Source of the DNA: an uncultured Eubacteriales bacterium
GTDB lineage: Bacteria; Bacillota; Clostridia; Lachnospirales; Lachnospiraceae
Reading direction: 5' to 3'
NCBI GenBank assembly: GCA_902783795.1
Contig: CACZSO010000131.1
Span: 1 to 14,264 of the forward strand
Length of the DNA: 14,264 bases
Of this stretch, positions 7,006 to 14,264 are shown one piece after another. The notes under the pieces are model-generated. The model saw only the letters and a list, made by a program, of their open reading frames with translations, did no database searches and was not told the DNA's origin. The number at the start of each line of letters is the position of its first letter. Positions within the stretch are counted from its first letter, which is position 1. The position numbers and the translations under genes are program-made.

Positions 7006-9105
7006 CTATTGAAATAACTCCACTCGAATTAAACTGATTTTCTTGAAATACGATATAGGCAGGTCAATATGATTGCCTTTCTGGATATACTCGATCGAAG
7101 CTGCATCCCGGATATCTTTAGGAATATCATATCCGTATTCCTGTGCACGATCAAAATTATACTTATAAGGTTCTATTTCTTCCATTCCTATATCGACCGG
7201 CTCATTAAGCATAAAACGTCCGAAAACATCTTCCAGCACTGCACATCTTTCCAGGATACCCGATTCATGGCTCTTCAGGATAGAAAGCCGCCGGGATCCG
7301 GCTGCATTCAGACGTTCCCTAAGCTCTACTACCGAATTTCCCCGCATGACATTGCAGATATGGCTGAGCAAACGTGAGTACTGGCTCATATTATTATCCA
7401 TCTCACCCTTCAGGCCATTCATCTTTCCGTTATAGGCAGATATAGCTTTCGTAAGTTCCCTGCGTTCTAAGAAGGCCGTAAGCCAGGCCGCACCCAGGAT
7501 AAGGGCCAGCGCAGCCGCCAGCAGGATAAGCAGCAATGCTGTCTGTCCGATAACTGCTGCACCATCTTTTTTTGCAAAGAATACCGGTACCAGAGAGATC
7601 AGGGCAGCGCCCAATACACATGAACCGGCGATGATAGCTGTACGTGTATTCATACGGTGCTTCATCACTTCATCCACTTCCTCGGCAAATTCACGCTGCC
7701 GTGAAAGATAGTAGGCCTCATCATGCATCCCATTGATCATGGAAGACACCATCTCGGATTCTTCTTTATTCACATGTTCCTGAATATCTTCCACCTGATA
7801 ATGATTCAGGGCCACAGCGCGATCATCTTCAAGACGATCACTTTTTCTTAAATTTTCTGCCGCTCTGGATACCGCACGTTCAGGCTGTTTTAACAACCTG
7901 TGCAGTCTTTTCTGTGTTTCAGGCTGGAATGTAAGCCAGGGAGATCTTTCCTCTGTCGGACGGTCATTGAACAGGCCCGGGCTTTGCCGGTACTGGAGAA
8001 GGCCGGTCTCGGCATCCTTTGGCCAGGTCACCGGAATATTGATCTCTCTTGAGAACAATCTTTCCGCCTCTCTGTCTGTAAACTCCTGTATTTCTACTTC
8101 ACTTTCCTTACGGATCCCGGAACGGACCAGATCCAGAGTCGCTTCCAGCTTTCTCTTATAACGCGTAAGATACGCAGAAAGTTTTTCATCATCTGTCACA
8201 CAATTCAGCCGATACACACGGTTCGGTGAAATGCTGCCCTGCGGTACATCATGAGCCGCCAGGATCATGGCCGTGCTAAGATAACGGATATAATCGCTGG
8301 TGTACTCCGGTTTATCCTGTTCAGACATGTCAAAGATCAGATAGCGCTGTTTATCATAGTAGAGGTTTCTCTCGTAGAACCGGCTGTATCTGGTCTCGTC
8401 ATGCTCTGTCCAATCCTCCGCCGGATCGTAGGTGTTTGACGGGAATGTCCGTTTCGCAATACAGAACACTTCAGCAGGACTGTTGAAATTTCTTCTTTCC
8501 GTCCCCCTGATCTCCCCTCTCAGCTCCTTTTTCAGCTTACTGATAAGCCGGTATTCCTGTAATTCCAGATTATCGATGGTGGTATCTGTCCAGGAAACAG
8601 CTTTTTCCTTTTCATCATCCGGTTCAAATTCCAGATCGATATCAGAAACATCACCGGCTTTGGAGACCAGAGGGTCTTCCAGAAGCCTTACAGACAACTT
8701 CGTCAGTGGATTTTCTGCTGCCTGCCGAAGGGCCTTGGCTCTTTCTTCATAACGCTGCTTATAATAGTCTTTTAAAGCATTTATCCGCTTTTCAGTGTAG
8801 CCTTCTTCCTCTTCACTTTCATCCTCTATGGTCTCATAAGGGAAAGAAGGTTCACTATAGTCTGTCAAGTCAAAAGGATTCTCCTGATGGATCCCGTCAT
8901 CCGGACACAAAATGATAGCGCGCCAGGTACTGACATTCGCTACTGTACTGCCAAGAGAAGGAACGGACAGCTCAAGAGAATCCCCCTCGCCGGGGAACCA
9001 CTCGCATATCTTAAAATCACGGCTGTTGGTAAACGGTTCCAGAAACAGACGATATTCCTGAAGTTTTTCTATGTCCTGTGAATCCGCTATAATCACTGTA
9101 TACAA
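7006..9105 (-). CDS. Unidentified protein with a C-terminal membrane hairpin
   Basis: A 699-residue protein that I do not recognise as a named family. The N-terminus (1-70) alternates strands and helices (YTVIIAD at 2-8, WRAIILCPD at 61-69), like a Rossmannoid or receiver-like fold, but no phosphate-binding or phosphoacceptor signature is convincing. A Glu-rich stretch (92-102) and a mostly helical, charged middle follow. Two adjacent membrane helices lie at about 488-510 and 519-546 with an eight-residue loop (AKKDGAAV), so both large ends should be on the same, probably cytoplasmic, side. After the hairpin a helical segment (548-635) is likely a coiled coil. The start is TTG (9103-9105), supported by GAGAGGA eight bases upstream and by the absence of an early ATG. 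It lies between the tubulin-like gene and the large protease-like gene and would suit a membrane adaptor for either (inference). Confidence 0.92.
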   Translation of the reverse strand: MYTVIIADSQDIEKLQEYRLFLEPFTNSRDFKICEWFPGEGDSLELSVPSLGSTVANVSTWRAIILCPDDGIHQENPFDLTDYSEPSFPYETIEDESEEEEGYTEKRINALKDYYKQRYEERAKALRQAAENPLTKLSVRLLEDPLVSKAGDVSDIDLEFEPDDEKEKAVSWTDTTIDNLELQEYRLISKLKKELRGEIRGTERRNFNSPAEVFCIAKRTFPSNTYDPAEDWTEHDETRYSRFYERNLYYDKQRYLIFDMSEQDKPEYTSDYIRYLSTAMILAAHDVPQGSISPNRVYRLNCVTDDEKLSAYLTRYKRKLEATLDLVRSGIRKESEVEIQEFTDREAERLFSREINIPVTWPKDAETGLLQYRQSPGLFNDRPTEERSPWLTFQPETQKRLHRLLKQPERAVSRAAENLRKSDRLEDDRAVALNHYQVEDIQEHVNKEESEMVSSMINGMHDEAYYLSRQREFAEEVDEVMKHRMNTRTAIIAGSCVLGAALISLVPVFFAKKDGAAVIGQTALLLILLAAALALILGAAWLTAFLERRELTKAISAYNGKMNGLKGEMDNNMSQYSRLLSHICNVMRGNSVVELRERLNAAGSRRLSILKSHESGILERCAVLEDVFGRFMLNEPVDIGMEEIEPYKYNFDRAQEYGYDIPKDIRDAASIEYIQKGNHIDLPISYFKKISLIRVELFQ

Positions 9106-9113
9106 AGCTTCAG

Positions 9114-9120
9114 TCCTCTC
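9114..9120 (-). promoter_or_regulatory. Strong ribosome binding site for a TTG start
   Basis: Minus-strand GAGAGGA ends eight bases before the TTG at 9103-9105. This fixes the start of the 699-residue protein, as no ATG or GTG is close by in frame. The site lies just after a set of overlapping inverted repeats, so its accessibility could depend on how the leader folds. Confidence 0.75.
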
Positions 9121-9126
9121 TTATTC

Positions 9127-9181
9127 AGACAATGGTATTGTCTTCCCGGGAAGACAGATCACCAGATCCCTGTCTTCCCGG
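9127..9181. promoter_or_regulatory. Overlapping, mutually exclusive inverted repeats in the intergenic leader
   Basis: The gap between the tubulin-like gene and the TTG-started gene holds three stems that share arms. First, a perfect 12-bp stem 9146-9157 with 9170-9181 (CCGGGAAGACAG and its complement, 12-base loop). Second, a perfect 18-base palindrome at 9139-9156. Third, AGACAAT (9127-9133) with ATTGTCT (9137-9143). TGTCTTCCCGG occurs directly repeated at 9139-9149 and 9171-9181. On the mRNA the 12-bp stem is made first and the 7-bp stem lies 6 bases before the ribosome site. There is no U-tract, so it is not a simple terminator; an RNA switch, RNase processing or stabilising site, or a protein operator are possible. 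Confidence 0.6.
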
Positions 9182-9197
9182 TCAGTTCATAAACCAC

Positions 9198-12100
9198 TTA
9201 TTTGATCAGCTCACGCAGGTTTTTCAGCCTTTCTTCAAAATCCTTCGGTTCCGGGACCTGCATCATAACAGACTTGATCTTACGGTAGATAGTGTCGATA
9301 ACCGTATTCTCCTCGGCGACCGTGTTGTTCCTGAGCTTCTCATACTTATCGTAATTCTGCATCAGCAGCCTGAACTGCTCATCCAGCTTCTCACAAAGCA
9401 TGAACTTCGCATCATCTGCCTTCTCCCATCTTAAGAGCTCATCTTCCAGCGTCTTGATCACAGCATCCACCAGGGCAACCACCGTGTTGCCGTACTGATG
9501 GCTGTTGGGAAGAGAATTATGATAAGCCAGCGGGATCTCAAAAATGCTGGAGCGCTCGCCTTCTTCGGGTGCTCCATCTTCACGATGGGCTTCAGGAATA
9601 TTGAATTCCCGAAGAGCTGCAGCAAACTCTGTATCTTCATAGTTAGAGTTGCGGACAGCATCTCTTTCACGCCTCTTTTCTTTGATCACTTCGATATCTT
9701 CCACTAATGCAGCATCGATGTACATAGAATCCAGGATCTCATAGAATTCATCGCAAAGCGTACCGTTGGAGACGATCAGCTCGCAGATCCTTTCTTCAGA
9801 ATCTTCATAACGATAGACCATCTTACCGCCGCTGGCGTTAGAATACTTCCTGAATCTGACCGCTCCGTAGATCACAGCATATACCAGGGCCTGGTGGATC
9901 TTCATCAGCTTAACATCCTGATACTTCAGATCCATTTCCGGCATGAAAGCGATAGAATCCCAACGCTTATCGATATGAGTAGAGATCACCATATTCTTTG
10001 TGGAGTCAGGACCAATGTTCTTTCCATAAGCCGTGTAAGCGTTATGGTACAGGCCGGCATCCTTTGTATGAGTCTCTGTGGTAGTCGGGCAGGCAAATTT
10101 CGCCAGCTTATCCGGTGTCAGGTTATAAAGCGCAATGAAGAAATGCATCTCATACTTAGAGACCGTGTCGGTAGCCACCGCACTGGTGCCCTTGGCAAAC
10201 AGAGTATCCATACGATAGTTTCTCATAGCGTTCAGGGACTGATTGTAAGAGACAGCACGGACTTCACGCGGCTCTTCCATCTTTGCGCGGGAGATACCAG
10301 GCGCTGCCAGTCTGCCGCCCATGGCGATCATTTCTTCGATGTGGCGGAGACTGTCTTCCTGACGGATATGGTCGATGACCTTACCTTCGCCGCCCATGGC
10401 TTCACGAGCCTTGATACGGGACTGCAGGCGGTATTCCATAGCCAGAGCTTCCACGATGTTAAGGTCCAGAGATTCACAGTTCTTGCGGACATTGAGGCGG
10501 AAATAGTCCAGCAGGATATTATCAAAAATATCTACGGACTTATCTTCTTCTACCACATCCTCATTCAGGATCTCACGGTTGAAGATGACGTTTTTCTTTA
10601 CAGCATCAAAAATCTGTCCATTCAGTTCACTGTCCAGAAGAGAACCTTCAGAAGCCATACTGGCCGTAGAGCGCTTCAGCTCATCCAGCATTTCACGAGT
10701 GGCACAGACATAGTAGATAGAATTACCTTTCTTGAATGCCAGGGCATCTACCAGGTCATCGCCTTTTCTCTTCATCATGGCGACTTTCTCAGTGAAAGTA
10801 CCAAAGAATTTCTCATATTCTTTGCAAAGGTCATCTACATAAGAGCGGCCTTCTCTGTAAGCTGCCATTTCGACGGTCAGATCACCTGTCTGCTTAATAG
10901 CCTTATAATATTTGGGGAAGTAGTTGTTCAGTTTTTCATGGACGTCGGTCTGTTTTTCGGTCTCTGCGGCACACAGTTCGTCCAGGCTGGTCTCGGTCTC
11001 TTTCTTCGTCGCATTGGCATCGAACATGCTGTTTTCCGCTGTCGGCTGATATTTTTCCAGTTCCTTGCGGTTCTTGTCCAGCTGTACCTGGATCTCAGAC
11101 ATCCTGCTTTCAAAAGCGCTTCTCACTTTATACAGAAGGAAACGGGCTGCATTCGGATGTACACATTCACCCAGATCGTTTTTCATGAGCGTTTCTATCA
11201 TGTAGCGCTCATCTTCCACAATGGTCGCCCGCTCATTCTCATAAATTCCGCCAACGATATTATGGGCGATCTTTTCTGCATTCTCACGGACGATCAGCTC
11301 ATAATTCCGCAGATGGCCAAGGTTTTCTGTCGCTCTTCCGCGATTGTTAGCCTCTGCATAATCGATCTCTTTTGCCAGATGATTCACGGTAGACGCAATG
11401 CCGCCGATCAGGGAATTACTGTTGAAGCCCTTCAATGCATAGTCACGGACCGCAGAAAGATACTCATCGATACGCTCTTCTTCCCTGTCCAGATACTTCT
11501 GATAAATAGCCTTTGAGAAGCTGTCAGTGGCGTTTTCCAGGACGGAAACATAAGTATCGCCGCGCTGCGGCCATTCGGTCTGGGGAAGCCCCTTCTTCTT
11601 AGCTTCTGCCTGCAGGGTACGCCATTTGGCATCATATTTGCCCCATTTCTGGGCATCACCCTCGCCGCCGATGGCATCTTCTGCCCATCCATAAGCTACA
11701 TAGTCTGCCACATCGCCATAGGGATAACGAAGCACGCTGGCGCCGATGCCGCCGAAACGGTTTCTTCCTAAATTGCCGCGGTTGGAGATCTCTTTAATGA
11801 TATTATCTTCTACAGAGAAGGCGTTCCGCTGCATAGGGCCGATATTCTGCTCATACAGAGCCTGGGCAGCCTGCTCGATATACTGGTTCAGATTATCCAG
11901 GGTAGAATCCTCAGCATCCTGGCCATCCATAAGGAAGCAGAAATCACAGGGAAGCAGACTCAGGCTCTTCAGCTCTTCTCTGCCGGCCTGAGGCACGTCG
12001 ATATGAAGAGGCATGTAGCGCTTCAGATCAGGATCGATCTCAAAGAAGCCAGAACCCTTCATCATGAAGGCATTGATTTCCTTAATAGTAGCATAAGCAT

Positions 12101-12761
12101 TCCGCCGCTGGCTTTCTTTTTCTGTGGTGGATGTGATGACACTGTCCAGAGTTTCCGGCAGCATGATCAGCGAACGGATCATCAGGGAAATATTCGGGTA
12201 TTTATTATTAACATAATCCCGGATCAGCATAGAAAGGGGAAGGATGATACCGGAGCCGGTTCCGCCTGAAGCGGTGGAAGCAATGACCACGCGGAAAGCC
12301 TGTTTCAGTTCTTTTCCGGTCTTTCTGAAGAGTTCGTCGATAGCTTCGTACAGAGGATTGATCTTCCCGGTCTTAATGGTCGCATTCAGCGCAAGGCGGG
12401 AAATAGCTCTTACCTGGCCGGCGCCTTCAGAAACCGTTTTATCATACATGACGGCGTTCTTCGGGAACCAGTTTCTGGACGCATCCTTATCATAGTCCAG
12501 ATAATCTCCCACTGTCTGCGTATTCGATGTCTGTACATAATAGATCTTAGCGTCACTTCTCGCGACAGACATCAGATCATTGACGTTCGTATCCAGACAG
12601 GCGAAATTCACATTCTCCCGTTCTTCCGGCAGACATTTTTCTGCCACCAGTCTGACAATTTTGGAGCCGGTTCCGCCGACACCGACGAACAATGTAGGTG
12701 CGCCTACTTCATTCGGTTTCAGGTTTTCCATACTCATCTTGTCCGCAAGTTTGTTGCTCAT
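9198..12761 (-). CDS. Tubulin/FtsZ-superfamily GTPase with long C-terminal extension
   Basis: A 1187-residue protein whose first 350 or so residues carry tubulin-fold GTP-binding signatures: GVGGTGSK (27-34) as the first nucleotide loop, DTNVNDL (57-63), GAGQVRAISR (113-122) and SGGTGSGI (165-172), the counterpart of the FtsZ/tubulin GGGTGTG loop. RRNAYATIKEI (219-229) resembles the FtsZ helix with RRNA. FtsZ is about 350-400 residues, so about 800 residues are extra; they are helical and charged, with a probable coiled coil at 545-615 and a conserved-looking THIDKRWDSIAFMPEMD stretch (928-944). No membrane helix is seen. I could not place a T7-loop catalytic aspartate with certainty. It fits the large tubulin-like family described by Makarova and Koonin as part of a membrane-remodelling system with vWA proteins. 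The ATG has AAGGA eight bases upstream. The gene lies 23 bases after the Ig-repeat gene, so co-transcription is likely; it probably forms GTP-dependent filaments under the membrane (inference). Confidence 0.95.
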   Translation of the reverse strand: MSNKLADKMSMENLKPNEVGAPTLFVGVGGTGSKIVRLVAEKCLPEERENVNFACLDTNVNDLMSVARSDAKIYYVQTSNTQTVGDYLDYDKDASRNWFPKNAVMYDKTVSEGAGQVRAISRLALNATIKTGKINPLYEAIDELFRKTGKELKQAFRVVIASTASGGTGSGIILPLSMLIRDYVNNKYPNISLMIRSLIMLPETLDSVITSTTEKESQRRNAYATIKEINAFMMKGSGFFEIDPDLKRYMPLHIDVPQAGREELKSLSLLPCDFCFLMDGQDAEDSTLDNLNQYIEQAAQALYEQNIGPMQRNAFSVEDNIIKEISNRGNLGRNRFGGIGASVLRYPYGDVADYVAYGWAEDAIGGEGDAQKWGKYDAKWRTLQAEAKKKGLPQTEWPQRGDTYVSVLENATDSFSKAIYQKYLDREEERIDEYLSAVRDYALKGFNSNSLIGGIASTVNHLAKEIDYAEANNRGRATENLGHLRNYELIVRENAEKIAHNIVGGIYENERATIVEDERYMIETLMKNDLGECVHPNAARFLLYKVRSAFESRMSEIQVQLDKNRKELEKYQPTAENSMFDANATKKETETSLDELCAAETEKQTDVHEKLNNYFPKYYKAIKQTGDLTVEMAAYREGRSYVDDLCKEYEKFFGTFTEKVAMMKRKGDDLVDALAFKKGNSIYYVCATREMLDELKRSTASMASEGSLLDSELNGQIFDAVKKNVIFNREILNEDVVEEDKSVDIFDNILLDYFRLNVRKNCESLDLNIVEALAMEYRLQSRIKAREAMGGEGKVIDHIRQEDSLRHIEEMIAMGGRLAAPGISRAKMEEPREVRAVSYNQSLNAMRNYRMDTLFAKGTSAVATDTVSKYEMHFFIALYNLTPDKLAKFACPTTTETHTKDAGLYHNAYTAYGKNIGPDSTKNMVISTHIDKRWDSIAFMPEMDLKYQDVKLMKIHQALVYAVIYGAVRFRKYSNASGGKMVYRYEDSEERICELIVSNGTLCDEFYEILDSMYIDAALVEDIEVIKEKRRERDAVRNSNYEDTEFAAALREFNIPEAHREDGAPEEGERSSIFEIPLAYHNSLPNSHQYGNTVVALVDAVIKTLEDELLRWEKADDAKFMLCEKLDEQFRLLMQNYDKYEKLRNNTVAEENTVIDTIYRKIKSVMMQVPEPKDFEERLKNLRELIK

Positions 12762-12784
12762 ACTTTTCTTCCTTTCTGTTATAA

Positions 12785-14264
12785 TTATTTAAATCTCAAG
12801 TCTACTGAGAAAGATATAGCATCCTGTCCTCTGCCGCTGGGTTTTGGTGCTCTTCCGTCCACGCTGACTGTATTCCCGTTACTGATATTAAAAACGGGTT
12901 CCGGTGTCCCTGGCTCTATATCATCCATAACCAGAGGCGCTCCGGGACGTTCCGGTGAATAGGACTTCGGGCCGACTTCTGCTCCTGTTTTAGTCGTAGG
13001 AGCAGGAAAACTCCTTCCGGTGACCTGTGCCCGCCGTTTCGAAGATTTGATGCGCCGGGGATCCACCGCCTTCAATGTCAGCCTGAAGCTGGCCTGAGCC
13101 AGGGGATTTAACAGATAAGAGGGCGCCGTGATGGTCAGATCGCCATTATTCTTCCCTTTACCGTTATATGTGGAATTCGGATCTCCTTTGACCACTTTTC
13201 CGCCTACAGTGAAGGAAACTGTCTCAGGGTCAAAGGTGATCTGATCCGGAAGGATCTTCTGATTCATATATGCCCATACACCTGCAGCTATCAATGCCAG
13301 CGCGCCTAAAACGATGGCCCAGTAAACCCACTGAGGCAGTGCTCCGAATTTAATAACAGTGTTCTTCTCTGCATTGACCGGGCGTCCTACTTCATCTTTT
13401 ATACCAGCCGTTGTGCGGATCATATGTTTGCCATGATCCTTATTTCCGGAGGAATTCAGCTGAAGTTCATAACAACTCTGATCTTCAGAAAGATTTAACT
13501 CATGGCCCACACCGCCGGTGTCTACTTTTACATCGGCTGCAGCCAGCTCATCGCCCTGCAAAAGGGTCCCGTTCTTTTTAAGGCGGATCTTGATGGGATC
13601 TGATTTATCCAGTGAAGAGGCCACAAAATAACTCTGCTTCAGCTCATATTCGATCTCCAGCTTATCTCTCACATCCGAGATCTTGAAGGGGCGGCTGACA
13701 GCTTCTGCCTTGGAAACGATGTCATATTCGTCCTTGTAGCTGCCGGTCACGGTCATTTCAAAATCTCCGCTGGCCGTATCCTCTGCAGTGTTATGATACT
13801 TAAGGTAGATCTTTCCTTCTTTGTACTCTACTTCCGGTGCGTTATCCCCGGAAACTGATGCCTGGACATCCAGGTTTTCTAGGTCTGTCACCGGTTTTCC
13901 ATCATACAGGGCTTCTACGGTAAAGACGCCTTTGGCTTCCAGATCAGGAATGGTAATTTCTTCCTCTACCCCTGATATCCGTAATTCCAGCTTCCCTGCG
14001 GGAATCTCCGCGACATCAAAGGTGATCTGTTTTTCAGCTTCTGAGATCTTTCCGTACTCATTTTCATAATGTCCGCTTAAAGAAATGGTGTACTTGCCTG
14101 GCAATGTATCTTTGGGACCGCCATTATATTTAAGCTGAAGCGTTCCATTACTGAACTCTATCTTCGGTCCGCCCTCTCCATTAATGGCAGCCGTTACATT
14201 AGCGTCTTTAAGATCCACCGGCTGCCCTTCATAATAAGCAGAAACGGTATAGGCTCCTTTATCT
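12785..14264 (-). CDS. Surface protein with tandem Ig-like repeats, one membrane helix and a cytoplasmic tail (5' end outside the window)
   Basis: The frame is open to the right edge and the visible 492 residues lack a start; a GTG at 14216-14218 lies inside a repeat and is not the start. The first visible repeat (GAYTVSAYYEGQPV onward) and a second (GVFTVEALYDGKPV, about 13926-13885) align along their length, with shared YLKY/LQLKY and GSYKDEY/GHYENEY strands; a third, more diverged copy covers about 13349-13666. Each is roughly 90-100 residues and strand-rich, like Ig or bacterial surface repeats. One membrane helix (WVYWAIVLGALALIAAGVWAY, split here for reference as 13265-13330) follows. 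After it comes a 160-residue strand-rich tail with a basic stretch RRIKSSKRR. Repeats should face outside and the tail should be cytoplasmic, possibly touching the tubulin-like protein encoded 23 bases downstream. A vWA domain and signal peptide may lie in the missing N-terminus (inference from the family context). Confidence 0.9.
   Translation of the reverse strand, partial: DKGAYTVSAYYEGQPVDLKDANVTAAINGEGGPKIEFSNGTLQLKYNGGPKDTLPGKYTISLSGHYENEYGKISEAEKQITFDVAEIPAGKLELRISGVEEEITIPDLEAKGVFTVEALYDGKPVTDLENLDVQASVSGDNAPEVEYKEGKIYLKYHNTAEDTASGDFEMTVTGSYKDEYDIVSKAEAVSRPFKISDVRDKLEIEYELKQSYFVASSLDKSDPIKIRLKKNGTLLQGDELAAADVKVDTGGVGHELNLSEDQSCYELQLNSSGNKDHGKHMIRTTAGIKDEVGRPVNAEKNTVIKFGALPQWVYWAIVLGALALIAAGVWAYMNQKILPDQITFDPETVSFTVGGKVVKGDPNSTYNGKGKNNGDLTITAPSYLLNPLAQASFRLTLKAVDPRRIKSSKRRAQVTGRSFPAPTTKTGAEVGPKSYSPERPGAPLVMDDIEPGTPEPVFNISNGNTVSVDGRAPKPSGRGQDAISFSVDLRFK
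13349..14264 (-). repeat. Three tandem Ig-like protein repeats (first one cut by the window edge)
   Basis: Copy 1 runs from the edge to about 14009, copy 2 about 13679-13993 and copy 3 about 13349-13666. Copies 1 and 2 share the pattern of an opening YTV/FTV strand, a short YEG/YDG turn, an acidic middle (EFSNGTL, EYKEGKI), LKY and a closing G-Y-E/D-EY strand. Copy 3 keeps only the general layout (GIKDEVG at its end). They are recognisable in protein but not as DNA repeats, so they are old duplications, and more copies may lie beyond the window. Confidence 0.7.

Noticed and set aside
7006..9105. The N-terminus YTVIIAD as a response-regulator receiver domain
   Set aside because: The opening strand is similar, but no conserved phosphoacceptor aspartate, downstream Thr/Ser or Lys could be placed, so I report only a possible alpha/beta fold.
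9139..9181. CRISPR-like or mobile-element repeat
   Set aside because: There are only two copies of an 11-base repeat within one gap, no spacers of regular length and no cas or transposase gene; local RNA structure fits better.
9894..11516. A 540-codon open frame on the plus strand
   Set aside because: It lies fully antisense to the tubulin-like gene in which the nucleotide loops are recognisable; its translation is rich in His, Ile, Phe and Cys, has no domain pattern and reflects codon bias on the opposite strand.
14216..14218. GTG as the start codon of the Ig-repeat protein
   Set aside because: It falls within the first visible repeat, whose sequence continues upstream in frame to the window edge (GAYTVSAYYEGQPV), and there is no ribosome site before it.

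Overview
The window looks like a chromosomal accessory region of a Gram-positive anaerobe of the Clostridia, with a gut Lachnospiraceae-like flavour. This is an inference from moderate GC, GA-rich Shine-Dalgarno sequences, one TTG start and the protein families present; nothing here fixes a genus. No tRNA, rRNA, CRISPR array, transposase or phage gene is visible. No stretch over 300 bases lacks a gene; the longest gap is the 92 bases at 9106-9197.

Layout. Positions 3-116 hold the last codons of a plus-strand gene of unknown identity. A strong 12-bp hairpin at 121-152 separates it from a convergent minus-strand block that fills the rest of the window. In transcription order (right to left) the block has five genes: (A) the C-terminal part of a surface protein with tandem Ig-like repeats, one membrane helix and a cytoplasmic tail, cut by the window edge; (B) a 1187-residue tubulin/FtsZ-superfamily GTPase with a very long C-terminal extension; (C) a 699-residue protein with a membrane hairpin, starting at TTG; (D) a 1535-residue polytopic membrane protein whose central part resembles a P-loop-less SF2 helicase of the MrfA/YprA type, followed by a cationic amphipathic helix, an acidic 9-residue repeat, a LIM-like zinc site and a DA1-like HExxH metallopeptidase; (E) a 2-TM channel with two RCK-like regions related to CASTOR/POLLUX. 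Gaps are 23, 92, 27 and 72 bases, so this is probably one operon ending at the 121-152 terminator. No convincing promoter was seen inside it; the main promoter should lie beyond the right edge.

How the genes may work together (inference). A predicted filament-forming GTPase sits among four membrane-associated proteins: an adhesion-like receptor, a coiled/TM-hairpin protein, a membrane-anchored protease scaffold and a ligand-gated cation channel. The published FtsZ-like family proposed to act in membrane remodelling (Makarova and Koonin 2010, recalled from memory) is linked to vWA-domain proteins, and the Ig-repeat protein cut off here may carry a vWA domain upstream. The combination with a DA1-like protease and a CASTOR/POLLUX-like channel is the most interesting aspect: it suggests an uncharacterised envelope-associated cytoskeletal system that senses a surface or membrane state and responds through proteolysis and ion flux.
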